Of a stretch of DNA of 64,000 bases, positions 10,101-22,074 are shown in pieces. Location of the stretch: assembly GCA_020746105.1 (NCBI GenBank), contig CM036622.1:42013477-42077476 (forward strand). Reading direction: 5' to 3'. Below the pieces are notes generated by a model. It saw only the letters and a list, made by a program, of their open reading frames with translations. It had not been told where the DNA came from and made no database searches. How positions within the stretch are numbered: position 1 is the stretch's first letter; every line of letters begins with the position of its first letter. Source of the stretch: Trogon surrucura (lineage: Eukaryota; Chordata; Aves; Trogoniformes; Trogonidae). The position numbers and the translations under genes are program-made.

Positions 10101-12937
10101 TTCACATCTATTTTGAGCAAAATAATTATATTGAAGAGTTTTTGAAGGATGCAAGTTATTTAATCAATTCTGATGTTCAAAATCTGTAAGTAAGTTTCTT
10201 TCCTTTCCAGAATGTGGCTTTGAGTGTTAAGGCGCTGTCCTACTTTCTGCCTCTTGACCCACTAGAACATTCTACCAGTTCTTCAAATTGTACTATGTCT
10301 GGTAGAAGGCCAAACTCAAATGTTTGCTCAGTGTGCTTATTTTCCCCTAGTTCCTCTGGTTTGTCTGTGTTTGTCTTTCTCACAAGTAACCTCTAGATAA
10401 GCTTTCTTTTGTAAGTTATGCCCCTTTGTAACTACACAGTGCTTCTACAGGGCCTGCTCGTGATACCACACAACAAACTCTTGAGGTGTTTCTCCTCTCC
10501 TAGCAGTGATTATTTTACCCTTGATTTTCAATCTATATCTCTCTCTTTGTGGAAGTGCTTGTAGAGGAAAAGGGGAGATTCCTCTCCTACCAGTTAAAAA
10601 CAAAATGTGCACAAGGGAAAAGCTTTCCATGTAAAGGAAAAAAGACCTACTTCCCTAAGGTGTTTGAGAGTCTCCCAGGTGAATCTGTTGCAGTCCTAAT
10701 AAGGATGAATCATCATGTTTTTCTTAATGTATAAACTGATCTCTTTAGAGTAATCAGAGTGTCGCTAATGCTTGAGACATGCCAGGCACCTTGGCAAGGG
10801 TATAACATGAACGAGGAGAGCAAGGAGTAGTGTTTGTCCTAGTCTTGCTATCTGCTTTGCTTCATGTCTGTATGCCACCAGGGTGAGGTTATTCACGTGC
10901 GGATCAGATCCTGTCCCCAGCCCACATGCTAATATTTATGCTTAGAAAGGTCCAGAAAGTATTGGAAACCTAGCTGGTGAGTTCTGCATGTGACCAGATG
11001 AAGAATTAGTTCCCTCTACTCCTGTGAGCATTTGAGATGGATGCCTTGTTATCAGGCTAAGAAAAGTTTGCGATCTACTGACATAAATATCTTTTAAAGA
11101 GTTAGTCTGTATATATGGGAGTTTTTCCCTGGAGGTTATTGGTCACCTGGAATGTGGGAAAAACACTTCATTGGGGTAGAAGTGTAGATTTATATGGATA
11201 ATTTTTTTTTCAAAACAAGAGTGGAAATGCACAAAGCTGTAAACTAAAAATATTTTTGAATGTTCTAGAAGTGTAGTGGATGGTATTTGAGATTGAATTT
11301 GTTAGAGCCAGCACTTAACCCAGCATCAGATTATTTAGAATTTAAGCGGGAGATGAATGGGAATGAAGTACACCTGTACTTTCAAACTTTCTAGTGGCTA
11401 CCCTACATAATTTCCTAATGAGTTCTTCAGATCACTTAAGTGCTGTGCTTGTGTTTCTTTGATGACTATATAGAGTGTCTGAAGATAGATGTCCAAGTGC
11501 TGCTGTTGTGGAAACCTTGCCCTTGGTTGCACTGGGGCAAGCCAGGAGTGAGGGAGCAGTATTGTCCTGGTTTTGATCAAGCTCGTTCTCTTATGCCTGT
11601 TCTGATTTTGTTCATAAGTTGCTTCTCAAGTACATGGCTCTGTAGCTCTTGATGATGATAATAATAACTTATACTGAGCTTTAATTAGGAGGCAACCTAC
11701 TTGGAGGTGACCAGGGTGTTACTGAGATACAGGTTAAGCCATACGCTTGGTGGTCCCGAGCCTGAAAGGAGGGATGATGGTATTTGCAATTGTGAAAGTT
11801 CAGGCTGTGAAAATCTTTTGTCTAAAGTGGCTGAAATAGTTGACTTAAAAGGGATAGTACCTTAGATTTAAGAAATCAGTACAGAGCATTTACCTATTAG
11901 GAATGAGTCCCTGTAACGATCTAACTCTTAGAAGCTGCATCCTGACATTTTTGCTAAGTCCAAATAGCAGCAAAGCGGTCACAGATATGTGCTCTCACAA
12001 GATGATGCTACAAATGTTCTATGTCCAAAATCATTCTGGAGGTTATTTTAGAGAGAATAAGAAAATATTTGTAGAAATTTTTATTTAAAGATATGCAACT
12101 ACAGTCTGAGAGCATTTTTTAGTTCTGGTGATTGAGAGGTTTTTATAAAGTAGTGTGCTGGCTTTGAAATTGGGTTGTTAGCTTTTCATTTGAAAAATTT
12201 CTGAGGGAAACTGCTACTGATGAAAACTTCAGTGTTCTTGGCATAGAACTAATGCAGTTCAGACAGCACTTGGGGACCTCTGCGTGTAGGAAACTTTTTT
12301 TTTTCCTTTTGGTTTCACAGACATCAGTGGTTTACTCCTGTCTCATGCTGCCCTTCTGCTGTTGTATTGGGTATCATACTGATGTCAGCTGGCAGAGATG
12401 GAGAGAGAAGGGGTTTGCTGGTGCTGGGGGAGGGTGCTGAGCTGCTGAGGAGAGACCTGGAGTCGTTGAAGACTGAGGTGTCTTTGGGGAGAGAAAAAGG
12501 TGTTTCCCAGTTTTGCCAGATAGGATTTCCTGGAGCAAAGGGGAGGATGTCATCGTCACTGGGCACGAGGGCAGGTGTGGTGCCTGGCACTGACTTGAGG
12601 TCTGTTGGAGGTTGCTTGCCTCAGAAAAATTAGTGCAGGTCATTCATTGTATTTATTTTAGTTCTTTGCTGCATTGTAAAATGTGAAGAGCATAAAATTG
12701 TTTGAGCCTGTAAGTTATTCTTACCTGCCACCTTACACTCGGTGTGTTAGATTTGCCAAGCTCTTGTCATAATACGTCTCAGTAAGGTCTAACATAAGAA
12801 TGTGTCTCTGCAGTCGTGGCTTCAGGAACAAAACTTCTGTCTTTGGTCATTTCCATATTTATGCTTTGCAGGGTTACAGCATCCTAAAGAAGTTCAACCT
12901 ATTTCTCTAGTTCAAGGCTGTTATTCTCTGTTTTCAG
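10101..12937. other. Intron directly upstream of the GPR158 exon
   Basis: I see no further exon and no recognised repeat. The block at about 12370-12600 is G-rich and open in several frames on both strands, without known similarity. The segment that should encode the GWLVTL part of the preceding exon was looked for and not found. Confidence 0.55.
12919..12937 (+). promoter_or_regulatory. GPR158: 3' splice acceptor of the GPR158 exon
   Basis: A T-rich pyrimidine stretch ends in ttttcag directly before the conserved reading frame. No AG interrupts the stretch. The acceptor leaves one base (A) to complete an arginine codon, which fits the R-G-V order known in GPR158. Confidence 0.85.
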
Positions 12938-13043
12938 AGGTGTTGTCAAAGTCGACATCAATCTGCAGAAGGTGGACATCGACCAGTGTTCGAGTGAAGG
13001 GTGGTTCTCGGGGACGCACAGGTGTCATCTCAACAATTCTGAG
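12938..13043 (+). CDS. GPR158: Internal coding exon of GPR158 (extracellular linker / start of EGF-like module)
   Basis: GPR158 is an orphan class C receptor of neuronal membranes, also reported as a glycine-sensing receptor; its ectodomain has a Cache domain, then a cysteine-rich EGF-like stalk, then seven membrane helices. This exon is 106 bases: one base completing the previous codon, then 35 codons. It reads VVKVDINLQKVDIDQCSS near its start and WFSGTHRCHLNNSE at its end, which I recognise as the vertebrate GPR158 segment just after the Cache domain. It holds two cysteines and one N-glycosylation sequon (NNS). The acceptor is a pyrimidine tract ending ttttcag; the donor is GAG|GTACGT, so the exon ends in phase 0, before the expected next residues CMPIKG. 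The paralogue GPR179 shares the cysteine pattern, but KVDINLQKVDID fits GPR158 better. The exon number is unknown. The identification comes from memory of the family, not from a search. Confidence 0.9.
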
Positions 13044-13049
13044 GTACGT
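13044..13049 (+). promoter_or_regulatory. GPR158: 5' splice donor of the GPR158 exon
   Basis: GAG|GTACGT follows the glutamate codon that ends the conserved segment. It fits the vertebrate donor consensus at the invariant GT and at the flanking G, A and G positions. Confidence 0.85.
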
Positions 13050-14107
13050 CTCTCCCGAAGGGACTGAGCTACACTGCAACAGCAAGTCTTTCCACTCTGA
13101 ATAATTTTCTGCAATATAAATGCCATCTATTTTATAAACTTTAAATGTGGTTTATAGGCTGAAAAAAATCTTTCTGGGCAAGGTATTACAGTATGCGTGA
13201 GTTTCAGGAGTGCTGTGTTTTGGGAATAGTGGTATTAAAACAGAAGCTAAATTATTGTGCAGAAATAACATAGGGAAGAATACTACCAGTGAAATGATTA
13301 TGAAGTTCTATTTGCAAGTCAAACAACTATTTTACACTCAAAGTAGGCTTTTAAGGTCTGTGTCACTTTTTACTGGACAGCTTTGCAAAATACAGTAAAA
13401 GTAGCTCAAATGCTAATAATAATGCAAAACTAGGACTTTTAGTGGAATGATACAGAATAACAGGCAGAATTGGATATGGTAATTCTTTAACAGAAATGCC
13501 AACGTTTTGACAGATCTGATTAAATGTTTCTGTTCAGCTCCTTCCTGCTTCCCCTTTCTTCTGAAGGTCTGTGTCTGGCTCCGTCTGTCAGCATATCATA
13601 GATCATTCAGCCTGGCCAGTCACATATGTTTGATGAAATTTTAAAACAAAATACATTCAAGGATTTTTCTTGTGGTTATGGCATATGATGTTGTTTTCCA
13701 AGGTACCCGTTTGTGTTCTATGTGAGTAGGCACCTCATTCACTTCTATACTTTCAGAAAGGAGGATGAAAATGTAGGCAAAGTTGATGGATGTCTACCAG
13801 AGGTCAGGAAATGTTTCCTGAACTTGTTATAAAATGCCAATTTGATAGCCAAATCTAAGTTTAGAAAAAGAGTAGATTTGGATTAATTAATCTACTACTG
13901 TTTCCTGAGCATGAAAACCTCAGTTTTTGTAGACATCCTTTCTGATATTTTTCACCTTTTTCTTTTTTTTCCTTGGTTCTTAAACTTGAAATGAGAAACC
14001 AAGTAATCTTTGATAAAGACTAATTTTAAATGAAATATTTCTGTAAATGGAAAAAGTTTTTGGCTTTGTTTTTTTTTTTTCCTTTGTCAGGTACTTTCCA
14101 ATACTTT

Positions 14108-14153
14108 ATGAGGTTTATCAGATACGTTTCCCATAATATCTGATAAACTTCAT
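14108..14153. repeat. Inverted repeat with a 17-bp stem and 12-base loop
   Basis: Left arm 14108-14124 (atgaggtttatcagata) pairs with right arm 14137-14153 (tatctgataaacttcat). Sixteen of 17 positions are perfect, and the remaining one is a G-U wobble in + strand RNA. The loop is 12 bases. The stem does not clearly extend further. Confidence 0.85.
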
Positions 14154-17100
14154 TTTTAATATATGCTAGTTATCCTGAATATATTTTTTGACAAGTGCTC
14201 CTCCTTTTCCTAATGTCTTATGAGCAAAGTTGTCAGCAAAGAGGTGGAATTGTAAGTTGCATTTCTTCCTGCAACCAAGAAAAAGGGGAGAGAGAAATGC
14301 TATGAGAAGATGAAGAAAAAGTGAGGCAAAAGTAAAATGGAGAAAATGAAGAATGGTGAAAGATTACTGAATCACACTCTGTATTCTTAATACATAGGAA
14401 AACAATCTGAGTTAAACCAAGCTGGATATAATTCCACAGTTACACTTTTCTTCCAAATCTAAGTCCGTAAGTGTGTATCCTGGAGAGAACAATGTAAAAA
14501 GCTACTCCATCTAGAAGAATTTGCTGGAAAAGGGGTTAAATAGCAGGGTTGTGTTTTTGTTTTTTCCTCACCCTTCACAATTCATTTTCATGGGAGTAAA
14601 AAATATTTCTTTATAGAATTCACTCTATGAAAAGGCATTTTCTTCATGGGTATGACATTCAGTAAAATGTACTATTTTATTACTGCACATGATGCAAGTG
14701 AATTGTCATTTAGCAAACTCAGGGCAGAATGAACTACAACCTTCAGGGTTCCAGAAAGCTTTCTATGATTTGCAAAAAACATTTTAATTCCAGTCTTTAG
14801 TGTCCCATTGGGCAAGCTGGAAAATCTCACCTTTATGATTTGGTCTCTTCCTGCATGCGAGGAGCTGAGGTGGCTGACATGGACCACTGATACAGAGATG
14901 ATGTCTTCACCAGCTTTGAGTTAGGACTGTGTTCTTGGCATTCTGGCCTTCACTTTCCTGATGGGAGGATGTTCCTTATCTGCTGAAGGGGAGAATATTC
15001 CCCCCCGCCCCCCTCCAATTTAAAATGTGTATTACAGATCAATTCTTCATGTTGGGATTAGGGGTGTGTTGTTGTAAAACTGACTGTGCTAAAGTATGTT
15101 TCTTTGCAGAGCTTTGATTTATCAGACCTACTTCCACTGTTGTTTTTACTTTTTTTTTCCCCCCCGTCACTGTTGATTTTGCATAGTATTTTCCTTATTC
15201 TCTAGAGCTAACCAAGTCTGCCCAACATAGTTTACAATCATCTTTTTGTTTTATACAGCCTTTCTGCTACTGTGGAGTCCAATATCGATGTAAAACCAGA
15301 GCTGCTTTGTGCTGTTTTGACAATAGGAAGCACTGTATTTGCTGGTGTTACAAAGGATGTTTTATTTTTCATACTGTACAGTTGCATATTGTTGGTTTAG
15401 TAAGCCTACTGTGATGCTGTAGTCCATAAGTGAGTTCCTGTGATAAAAAAAGGAATTAAAATAAACATTATAGATCAGAAGCTCTTTAATGAGTGATGTT
15501 GTATATGTGAGAGCAGCTCATGTTCACACCTGAAGGTGTTAATAACATAGGTAAGGAGCTGAATGCCCCTTCATGAATGGCTTTTCAACTTGTATTGTAG
15601 AGCAAAAGCCTGCCAGCTGTTCTTCCTTCTTCATGGCACTTTATTAGAGTGTTAGCTCAACAAGGCCGTCATGGCTAAGAGAAGGATATATAGGTAATAG
15701 CAACCTCCCCCCAAATGAAATTTGCAAGCAGAGAGTGCCTTTTCTTATTGCACCTGAAGAGAATTGGACTCCTGTACTTAGTGACAGTGACCTTGGGGAT
15801 GGGGAGTTGCTGGCCAAAACCTGTAGAGAAGCTTCCTCTTCTTTTACCCCATGGTCACCACTTTAGGAGAGTTCAGTTTGATGGGGATTTGTTTCTTTAC
15901 AAGCAGGTCCCATATGCTACTTTCACACTTTGTTTCATTGGAATCCACCCTGTGGAATAAGGTTAAATTACATAGTTGTGCAACAATGCTTTCCACACAG
16001 TTTGCCTTATAAATGCTGATGAAATGATACTCCCCACCCTCTGATGTTCTTAGAGGCACATGCAGAAATACTTGAGGATTCTGGGATGCTCTGCTCCAGA
16101 TTACAAAGTCTATCTCCAGCAGAGTAAGGAAAGAGAATGGAGATACCTGGATTTCCAGTTCTGATTGAGTTAGATCCTTCTTCCTCTCTTTAGTTTTGTT
16201 AGGTGACTGAGTGTTTAGTGCAGTTTAGCTTTCCTGCAGACCATTTGGTAAGGCTTTGCCATAGTGAATTTCTGATTTGGTTCTGAAAGTTTGTGTACTG
16301 CATAGCCCATAGGATGTGGCCAGGCTACCAGTGCTGTTAAATCTGAAGTGTAAAGCTCTGTGTGAGACGCAGCTCCCCTCTTCCCTAACACTATGAAAAT
16401 AGAGCAAGTGACAGAGAAAGGGAAGGGAGTGACTTAGGGAGTAGACTGGAGGAATTTATGGGTTGCTAAAATGCTCCTTTACTTTGTCTTATATTTCAAT
16501 TAATTTGGCTAAAGTCCAGTAGACACACTGGGGAAAATTTTCCTACTTTCTGTGCTCTTCTAAATAAAAATCAGTTGAAAGAACTGGATTACAGTGAATA
16601 TAAACATATGGTAAATGGTCTGTATGTGTTAGATAGAAAAAAATAAGGAATGGGTCCCAACTTCTCTACCAGAAAATAGATGATTATTGAAACTACTGTG
16701 TTGCTTTCGTGTGTTCTGGCACAGAATCACTAAAAGATAATGCTAAGTGTGACACTGGGATTTAATTTTGGGAAGTCATCAAGAGTAATCTGTTTATGTG
16801 ATGGAATAGCTGTAGTGCTAATCCTTGCTTGAAAGAAAAATAGTGTGTGGTTGGGGAAATCAAAGAATATCACAGCTCAAATACACAAAATGCTTAGACA
16901 TACTAGTCTTCCTTTAACTGCCATCTGTCCTTTGATTTAGGTGTTCTTCAGGAGGGTAGATTGGTGACTCTTAAATATTTTTCTTTATTTACGGTGCCCT
17001 CAAATTGAATACAAAACAAAAGCAAGTGCTGGGAGCTTTAGATTCTGTATTTTTAAGTTCGTGAGTTCCTAATGTATAGTCATATTTTTTTCCTGATCTC

Positions 17101-17689
17101 ATTTGTGCACGGGACCCATATTTCCCTGATTTCATAGCAGCCTAGATGAACTAAGAGAGTAAGAGTGCCCTCCTTCAACCTCACAGTGACTGGAAACTGC
17201 CTGATTTAATTAGGTAGGAAGTTAGGTGAGACTTGACACAGGAAGGCAAAACTGCAGCAGTGGCAAGGGTCTATTTCAGTTATGATTTTTTTTTTCCCCC
17301 TGTCTTTGAAATTGTATTGGCCAAATCAACAAGTTTCCCTGAAAGAATATGTGGGTAAAAGATTTTGATTCTGAGGGGCTGCAACAGATGAGGTGGGTAA
17401 TATCTGCAGAATCAGAAATGCTTAAAATGAATTGGGTAGGGAATTCTGAAATGAACAAGCATAGCAAAAAAATACAGTTATCCAATAACAAATCCAAAGC
17501 AATTTCATACTACAGGCAAGGCTGGTTGTGGGGCTAAGAAAACATACATTTTTAACCTGTCTGAAATCTTTGAAGATGTTTTTCTTTTAATATATTAGAT
17601 TCCTTCCCTGCACATGCTGGCAGCAGTGGCTGGCACTTTTAGTAACAACTTTAGAGTCCTTGTTGAGACACCAACAATAAAATCAAGGC

Positions 17690-17890
17690 TGAGGAGCGTC
17701 TGAAGAAATCAACCGGCACAGCCTGTTGAGCCGGCCGAACGCTTCCAACCAGCAGCATCAGTCTGTGAAAAACAAGAGCGTACTCTTCGCTGTTCTCCCA
17801 TTTTTAATGAGGCTACCGGCAGCTTCCAGTGCGAGGCAGGCTCAGCTGTTGTCCCTTTGGGTTTCAACAGTATTCCACAAATGACAACGT
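17690..17890. other. CpG-bearing, GC-richer intronic block
   Basis: About nine CpG dinucleotides (for example in gagccggccgaacgc) occur in roughly 200 bases, against almost none in the flanks. No reading frame or repeat family is recognised. It could be a conserved regulatory element or an unrecognised exon. Confidence 0.3.
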
Positions 17891-17950
17891 GCAAAAATAT
17901 CTAGAGGGAATGAGAGAGGCGAAGTAAACAGCATTGCTGCCTTTATATCG

Positions 17951-17973
17951 TGTCTGTGTGTGTCTGTGTCTGT
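17951..17973 (+). repeat. Short TGTGTC simple repeat
   Basis: The run is tgtctgtgtgtgtctgtgtc followed by tgt, an imperfect TG/TC microsatellite. Confidence 0.8.
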
Positions 17974-18663
17974 AGAAAGATGCCTAGACCTACTGTGTGT
18001 GTATTCTGTGCAAACACAAAACCAATTGTAAGAGGAAAACAAACAAGCAGTACAGCCAAAAATTTTTTTTTTGTTTGTTTTATTTTTTGGCAGAGCATTT
18101 GGGATGATTATATTTGATTCTACTGTATGTAGTGCTACAGGCAACCAATGGAAGAAAAAAAAAAAGGGGGGGGAAGCAGGGGCTGATTAAAGATAAAATT
18201 TGAACGGAGACCGATTTGGGAGAGAAGAAGAAAACCCAGTGCTTTCCAGGTTTTTCAAACATGCTTTCCAGTGCCCTTGTCAAACTGGGAAAAGGCTATT
18301 AATGCACGTACTCTGTGGGAGGGGACACATGATGAGATTAGCATCCAAAGTCATAAACCAGTGGGTCATATCCAGTATCATCAGTTTTGCTTATTACTTG
18401 CCTGTATTTGCTGTCCTATCTGTTGGGAGAAAGGCAGTCAGAACGATAAAAATTTGAAAAGAAAACTCTTTGTTGGTGATTAGATCTGAGTGAACAATGT
18501 TTATGGAATATAGTTAACTTCTAATTTGGAAATAATTGTCATCCTTGGAGCTACAGATTGTATCTAAGATAGGAAAACAGAAGTACTCAGACTGGGGTAG
18601 AGAGTGTATGCCAGCATATGTTTCCTTCTAGAAGAAAACAAGATGTTTAGTGGTAGAATGCAA

Positions 18664-18943
18664 ATCATAGAATTATAGAATTGTCGGGGTTGGAAGGGAC
18701 CGTAAAGGTCATCTAGTTCCAACCCCCCTGCCATGGGCAAGGACGTCCCCCACTCGATCAGGCTTCTCAGAGCCCCATCCAGCCTGGCCTTAAAAACTTC
18801 CAGGGATGGGGCTTCCACCACTTCTCTGGGCAACCTGTGCCAGTGTCTCACTCCCTCGTGGTGAAGAACTTTTCCCTAATGTCCAGTCTAAACTGACCCA
18901 TCTCTGGCTTTAATCCATTCCCTCTAGTCCTATCACTATCTGA
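18664..18943 (-). mobile_element. CR1 LINE 3' fragment, reverse orientation
   Basis: On the - strand it runs from atagtgataggactagaggg through the end of ORF2 (reading [20 protein letters not shown], then FKARLDGAL) and the 3' UTR to ttctataattctatgat. About 280 bases remain. It belongs to the same subfamily as the + strand copy at 46595-46865 and is truncated at nearly the same base. Confidence 0.92.
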
Positions 18944-20269
18944 CTTCCTAAATAGCCCTCACCAAATATGAAATGCTCTACCAAATCCTGGGCTGAAGGG
19001 GCAATCTAAGGCAGAGGGCAGCAGCTCGGTCCAGTACACAGATAAAGAAAACTTAACCAGCACTTCTTGGAACCAGGAGCAGAAAGGCATATCTGTTCCC
19101 TGTGACTGATGGCTGCTCACATAGATTGGTGGATTTGAAGAGCGTGCAGTAGACACAAAGAACATTACGGATGCTATTTTAAAAATAACTTTGCGTCATC
19201 TGCATTCATGGGAAAAGTCCCTTTTTGACAGTACAGCAGATCTAATCTGGCACTCCCCCAGACACAATTACATAAAATAAGGTGGAGGTTTGTCAGAGCT
19301 TTCTGTGATAAACAAGGTGCTGTGAAAACCAACTTCCAGGTTGCTTAGCTACAGCATCTTTGCCTTTTTAGAAAAAAAAAAAATAAATGACTGTTTTGTA
19401 GGAGCTATCTTGGTTATCAGTGTTTCCTTCAAAAGAAGGAAACCTTTGCAACAATTCCTTTCATCCTAGTTAGCAGTGTTAACTTGAGCGTTTAAATTCA
19501 TCTGTGTCAGTTCTATTTGCTGCTGTTTCCCTTCTCCCAGAGTTTAGAAGTGGAAAGTGGTAGGTGATTGGTTGAATGATAACTGCCTGACAGAAATGAA
19601 AATAGCAGGCAGGTATTTGGTTTCTCTTGCATTTGTGAGGCGAGGATAGCATTGCATCAATTATCAGTTCTTTCTTTCTATTGCTGGGGATTTCGGATGT
19701 TCTGGACAGAGCAGCCTATTAGACAACGCCAGTTAGCTGAACTGATGGTTCTTCCCGTTGTGTTTGAGAAGGAAAGTGGTGAGGCCCAATTTAGCTGACA
19801 TAGGGAGCATGGTGGGAACAAAGGAAAAAAGTTGCAGAGAGGGGAACAGCTGTCCGGGAAGAGCTCTTTGCTGGAGAGAGACTGAGAAACACCGAGGCAA
19901 GAGGTGGAAGATCAGGGTCTGTTGGGAATGGCAGAAAGCCTTGCAGCAGGCAGCCTGGGGACTGCGGCCAGGCTGGACCGTTCTCCTTTGGCAGCCTGTT
20001 GTGAGTTACCTTTCCCAGATGTGAAGTGGTAGTAGCTGTATTGGATCTAGGCATAAACCCAGCCATGGCTTCATTTACAGCTCTCATTTGTTATCACTGC
20101 ATCCAGAGGGCTGTACAGAATCTGAAAAATGTCTCTGGCAACATTAAGCACAATTAGATATATGCAGTTAGATATACAGCATTTTGGTGTCAAAGCATCT
20201 GGTTCATCCTATGTGAGATTTGATATGCTTGTCCTGGAAGATAAACAAATACTCCCATATCTTGTCAGA
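18944..20269. other. Intron, no gene seen
   Basis: Unique sequence with an A run near 19373-19383. The GC-richer stretch at 19790-20030 is open in several frames but resembles no family I know. Confidence 0.55.
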
Positions 20270-20315
20270 TAATATAATTACGCCCATCTTGCAGCTGGGG
20301 CACAGAGGCTAAATG
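20270..20315 (-). mobile_element. Possible MIR SINE scrap, reverse orientation
   Basis: The stretch attacgcccatcttgcag then ctggggcacagaggctaaat follows the reverse complement of the MIR core (cccattttacag...ctgaggcacagagaggttaag), with a gap of about nine bases. It is only about 46 bases, so the match could be chance. Confidence 0.35.
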
Positions 20316-20960
20316 ATTATCTCTCAACTGATAGACACCCTGACTCAACTGATGTGTGATCTCCAGGCATGCAAACTACCCTTCGCACAGTTTGGTTTCT
20401 GCAGAAACAAAACCAAGTGCGTGAGCTGAAAGGGAGTCCTGATGTGCTCTGTCCAGGGCCCAGCCAGAGTGGGATTTTGGGGTGCAATAAAGCCTGCATC
20501 CACCCCATGCTTCAGACACTTGCAGGAAGAGTTAAGTATCCTTACATGTTTTTGAAATACGTGTCTGACCAGCTTTGTAGTTTTCTTAGTGATCTGTGTG
20601 ATAGCATTCTGTTCAAAAATGAAGCCAGTCTCTCCTCGTAGCTAAACACACTGTTGCTGCACTGGCTGTCATTGCAAGCGACACCAGCTTCCTATGAACT
20701 GTGCAGCCTCTCTTCCTGACTTGCATACTTAGCTATTTGCTTGCTCAGGCAACATACTGCAGAGGGTTTTTGTGTTTGTTAAAACATGAAAATTCTGCTG
20801 GTGCATGTATTGTATGGTTAATTATTTTTTGTGGAGAAAATATGGACTTAAGAAACAGGAAAGCGATGGAAAAAAATCATTGTCCATGTATTTTAAAAAA
20901 GCTTTTATTAAATGGAGCAACTGTTTCTCCTGCCTTTTTTTTTTTTTTAAATACTTCATG
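20316..20960. other. Intron, no gene seen
   Basis: No recognised feature, apart from a 14-base T run at 20935-20948 just before the SINE/CR1 tail. Confidence 0.55.
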
Positions 20961-21097
20961 ATCATAGAATCACAGAATGGCCTAGGCTGGAAGGGACCTT
21001 AGAGATCATTTAATCCAACCTCCCTGTCATGGGCAGGGACGCCTCTCAACTACATCAGGCAACACATGGGGACCCAACTGGGATACCTGCACAAGGG
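20961..21097 (-). mobile_element. 5'-truncated SINE with CR1-type tail (or its CR1 partner), reverse orientation
   Basis: Read on the - strand this contains ccatgtgttgcctgatgtag, ttgagaggcgtccctgccca, tgacagggaggttggatta and ccagcctaggccattctgtg. The block from the atgtgttgc linker to the tail is nearly identical to the full SINE at 56961-57142. Upstream of the linker it still resembles the B-box end of the SINE head (gtgcaggtatcccagttgggtcc without a clear B box), then similarity stops. If the linker also exists in the partner CR1 family, this could instead be a CR1 scrap. Confidence 0.65.
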
Positions 21098-22074
21098 ACA
21101 AGTTTAATTTAGCCATGAGAAGAAAGTTCATTCTTCTTTTTCTATAACAAAGTAAAACTAGATTGAAAACACATTAAAGATCCCAAGATGAAAAACTAGA
21201 GAGAATAACTGCTTGAACTTCACATTCAAAGCAATATACTGAGCCATAGTAATAGCCTTAATGGAAACAAACTAATTTAGCTTTATTTTTGGAGCACAAT
21301 TTTATAGCACTAGACATTCAAATACCATTGTTTTTGTTGGTGACTTCTGATAGGAGGTGAATGTGTTTTTGCAAATGAAAAAGAACTGCTTTTGGTTTAC
21401 CTATGCTTTTGTTTAGATTCCAGTAATTCATATGACTTGTTCTTCTGGTTTGCATTAGCTAGTACTGTAAGCTGACGGCTTTCAGCTCATCCTTTCACTG
21501 AGCAGAGCCTGGTCTACTAGAAATTTCTCAGTCTTTACTAACCTATTTAATATCTTCTTTTGTGTTTCTTCATTGCTTTGTTGGTCTCTGCTATTTTAGA
21601 TCATGAATATATTAAGCGCTGGTACTAACATGGGAATGCAGAACAATTTATTTTTAATTTTTATCTTTTTGAGTATTTTTCTTTTTTTATGTTTTGGCTT
21701 GTTTATAAGCCATTACCGAGCCTCATCTTATTACTGCTCTTCCCATAGCTGATAAATGGAATTATTTGTAATACTCCAACATATTTTTGTGTGTTTATAT
21801 ATGTATATTTATTTATAACTAATCTGTGTATGTATGTACATATGCGTGAACATCATATAAATGTTCATGCATGCCTATATATACACATATTTAGGGAACT
21901 GTGAATGACTTGTTGGTTTGCATACAGGTGTTTTGCTAGAGCTGTTCTGTAATGAGATGTTCCAGAGGCAGGGCAGACCCTGGTTCTTGTCTCGCACCAC
22001 TACAGGCAGTGGGGCTGGGCAGCTGGAGAGCAGTTTTGCAGAAAAAGCTTCGGAGGGGGTCCTGGCACACATGA
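21098..22074. other. Intron, no gene seen
   Basis: AT-rich sequence. The stretch 21780-21890 is rich in TATG/TATA steps and contains a 7-bp inverted repeat (tgaacat 21847-21853, atgttca 21861-21867). Confidence 0.55.

Larger units (their letters stand above)
13050..18663. other. Intron downstream of the GPR158 exon
   Basis: Mostly unique sequence. It holds a strong short hairpin (14108-14153), C-rich runs near 15000-15013 and 15160, a TGTGTC repeat at 17951-17973, an A11G8 run at 18155-18173 and a CpG-bearing block at about 17690-17890. No further GPR158 exon was found. Confidence 0.6.

Noticed and set aside
12802..13104. 100-codon open frame covering the GPR158 exon
   Set aside because: It is in a different frame from the conserved GPR158 reading and runs through both splice sites; it is a by-product of the real exon and its flanks.
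21780..21890. Possible long (TATG)n microsatellite or origin-like AT block
   Set aside because: The units are irregular and only a 7-bp inverted repeat is present; nothing beyond AT-rich intron is supported.
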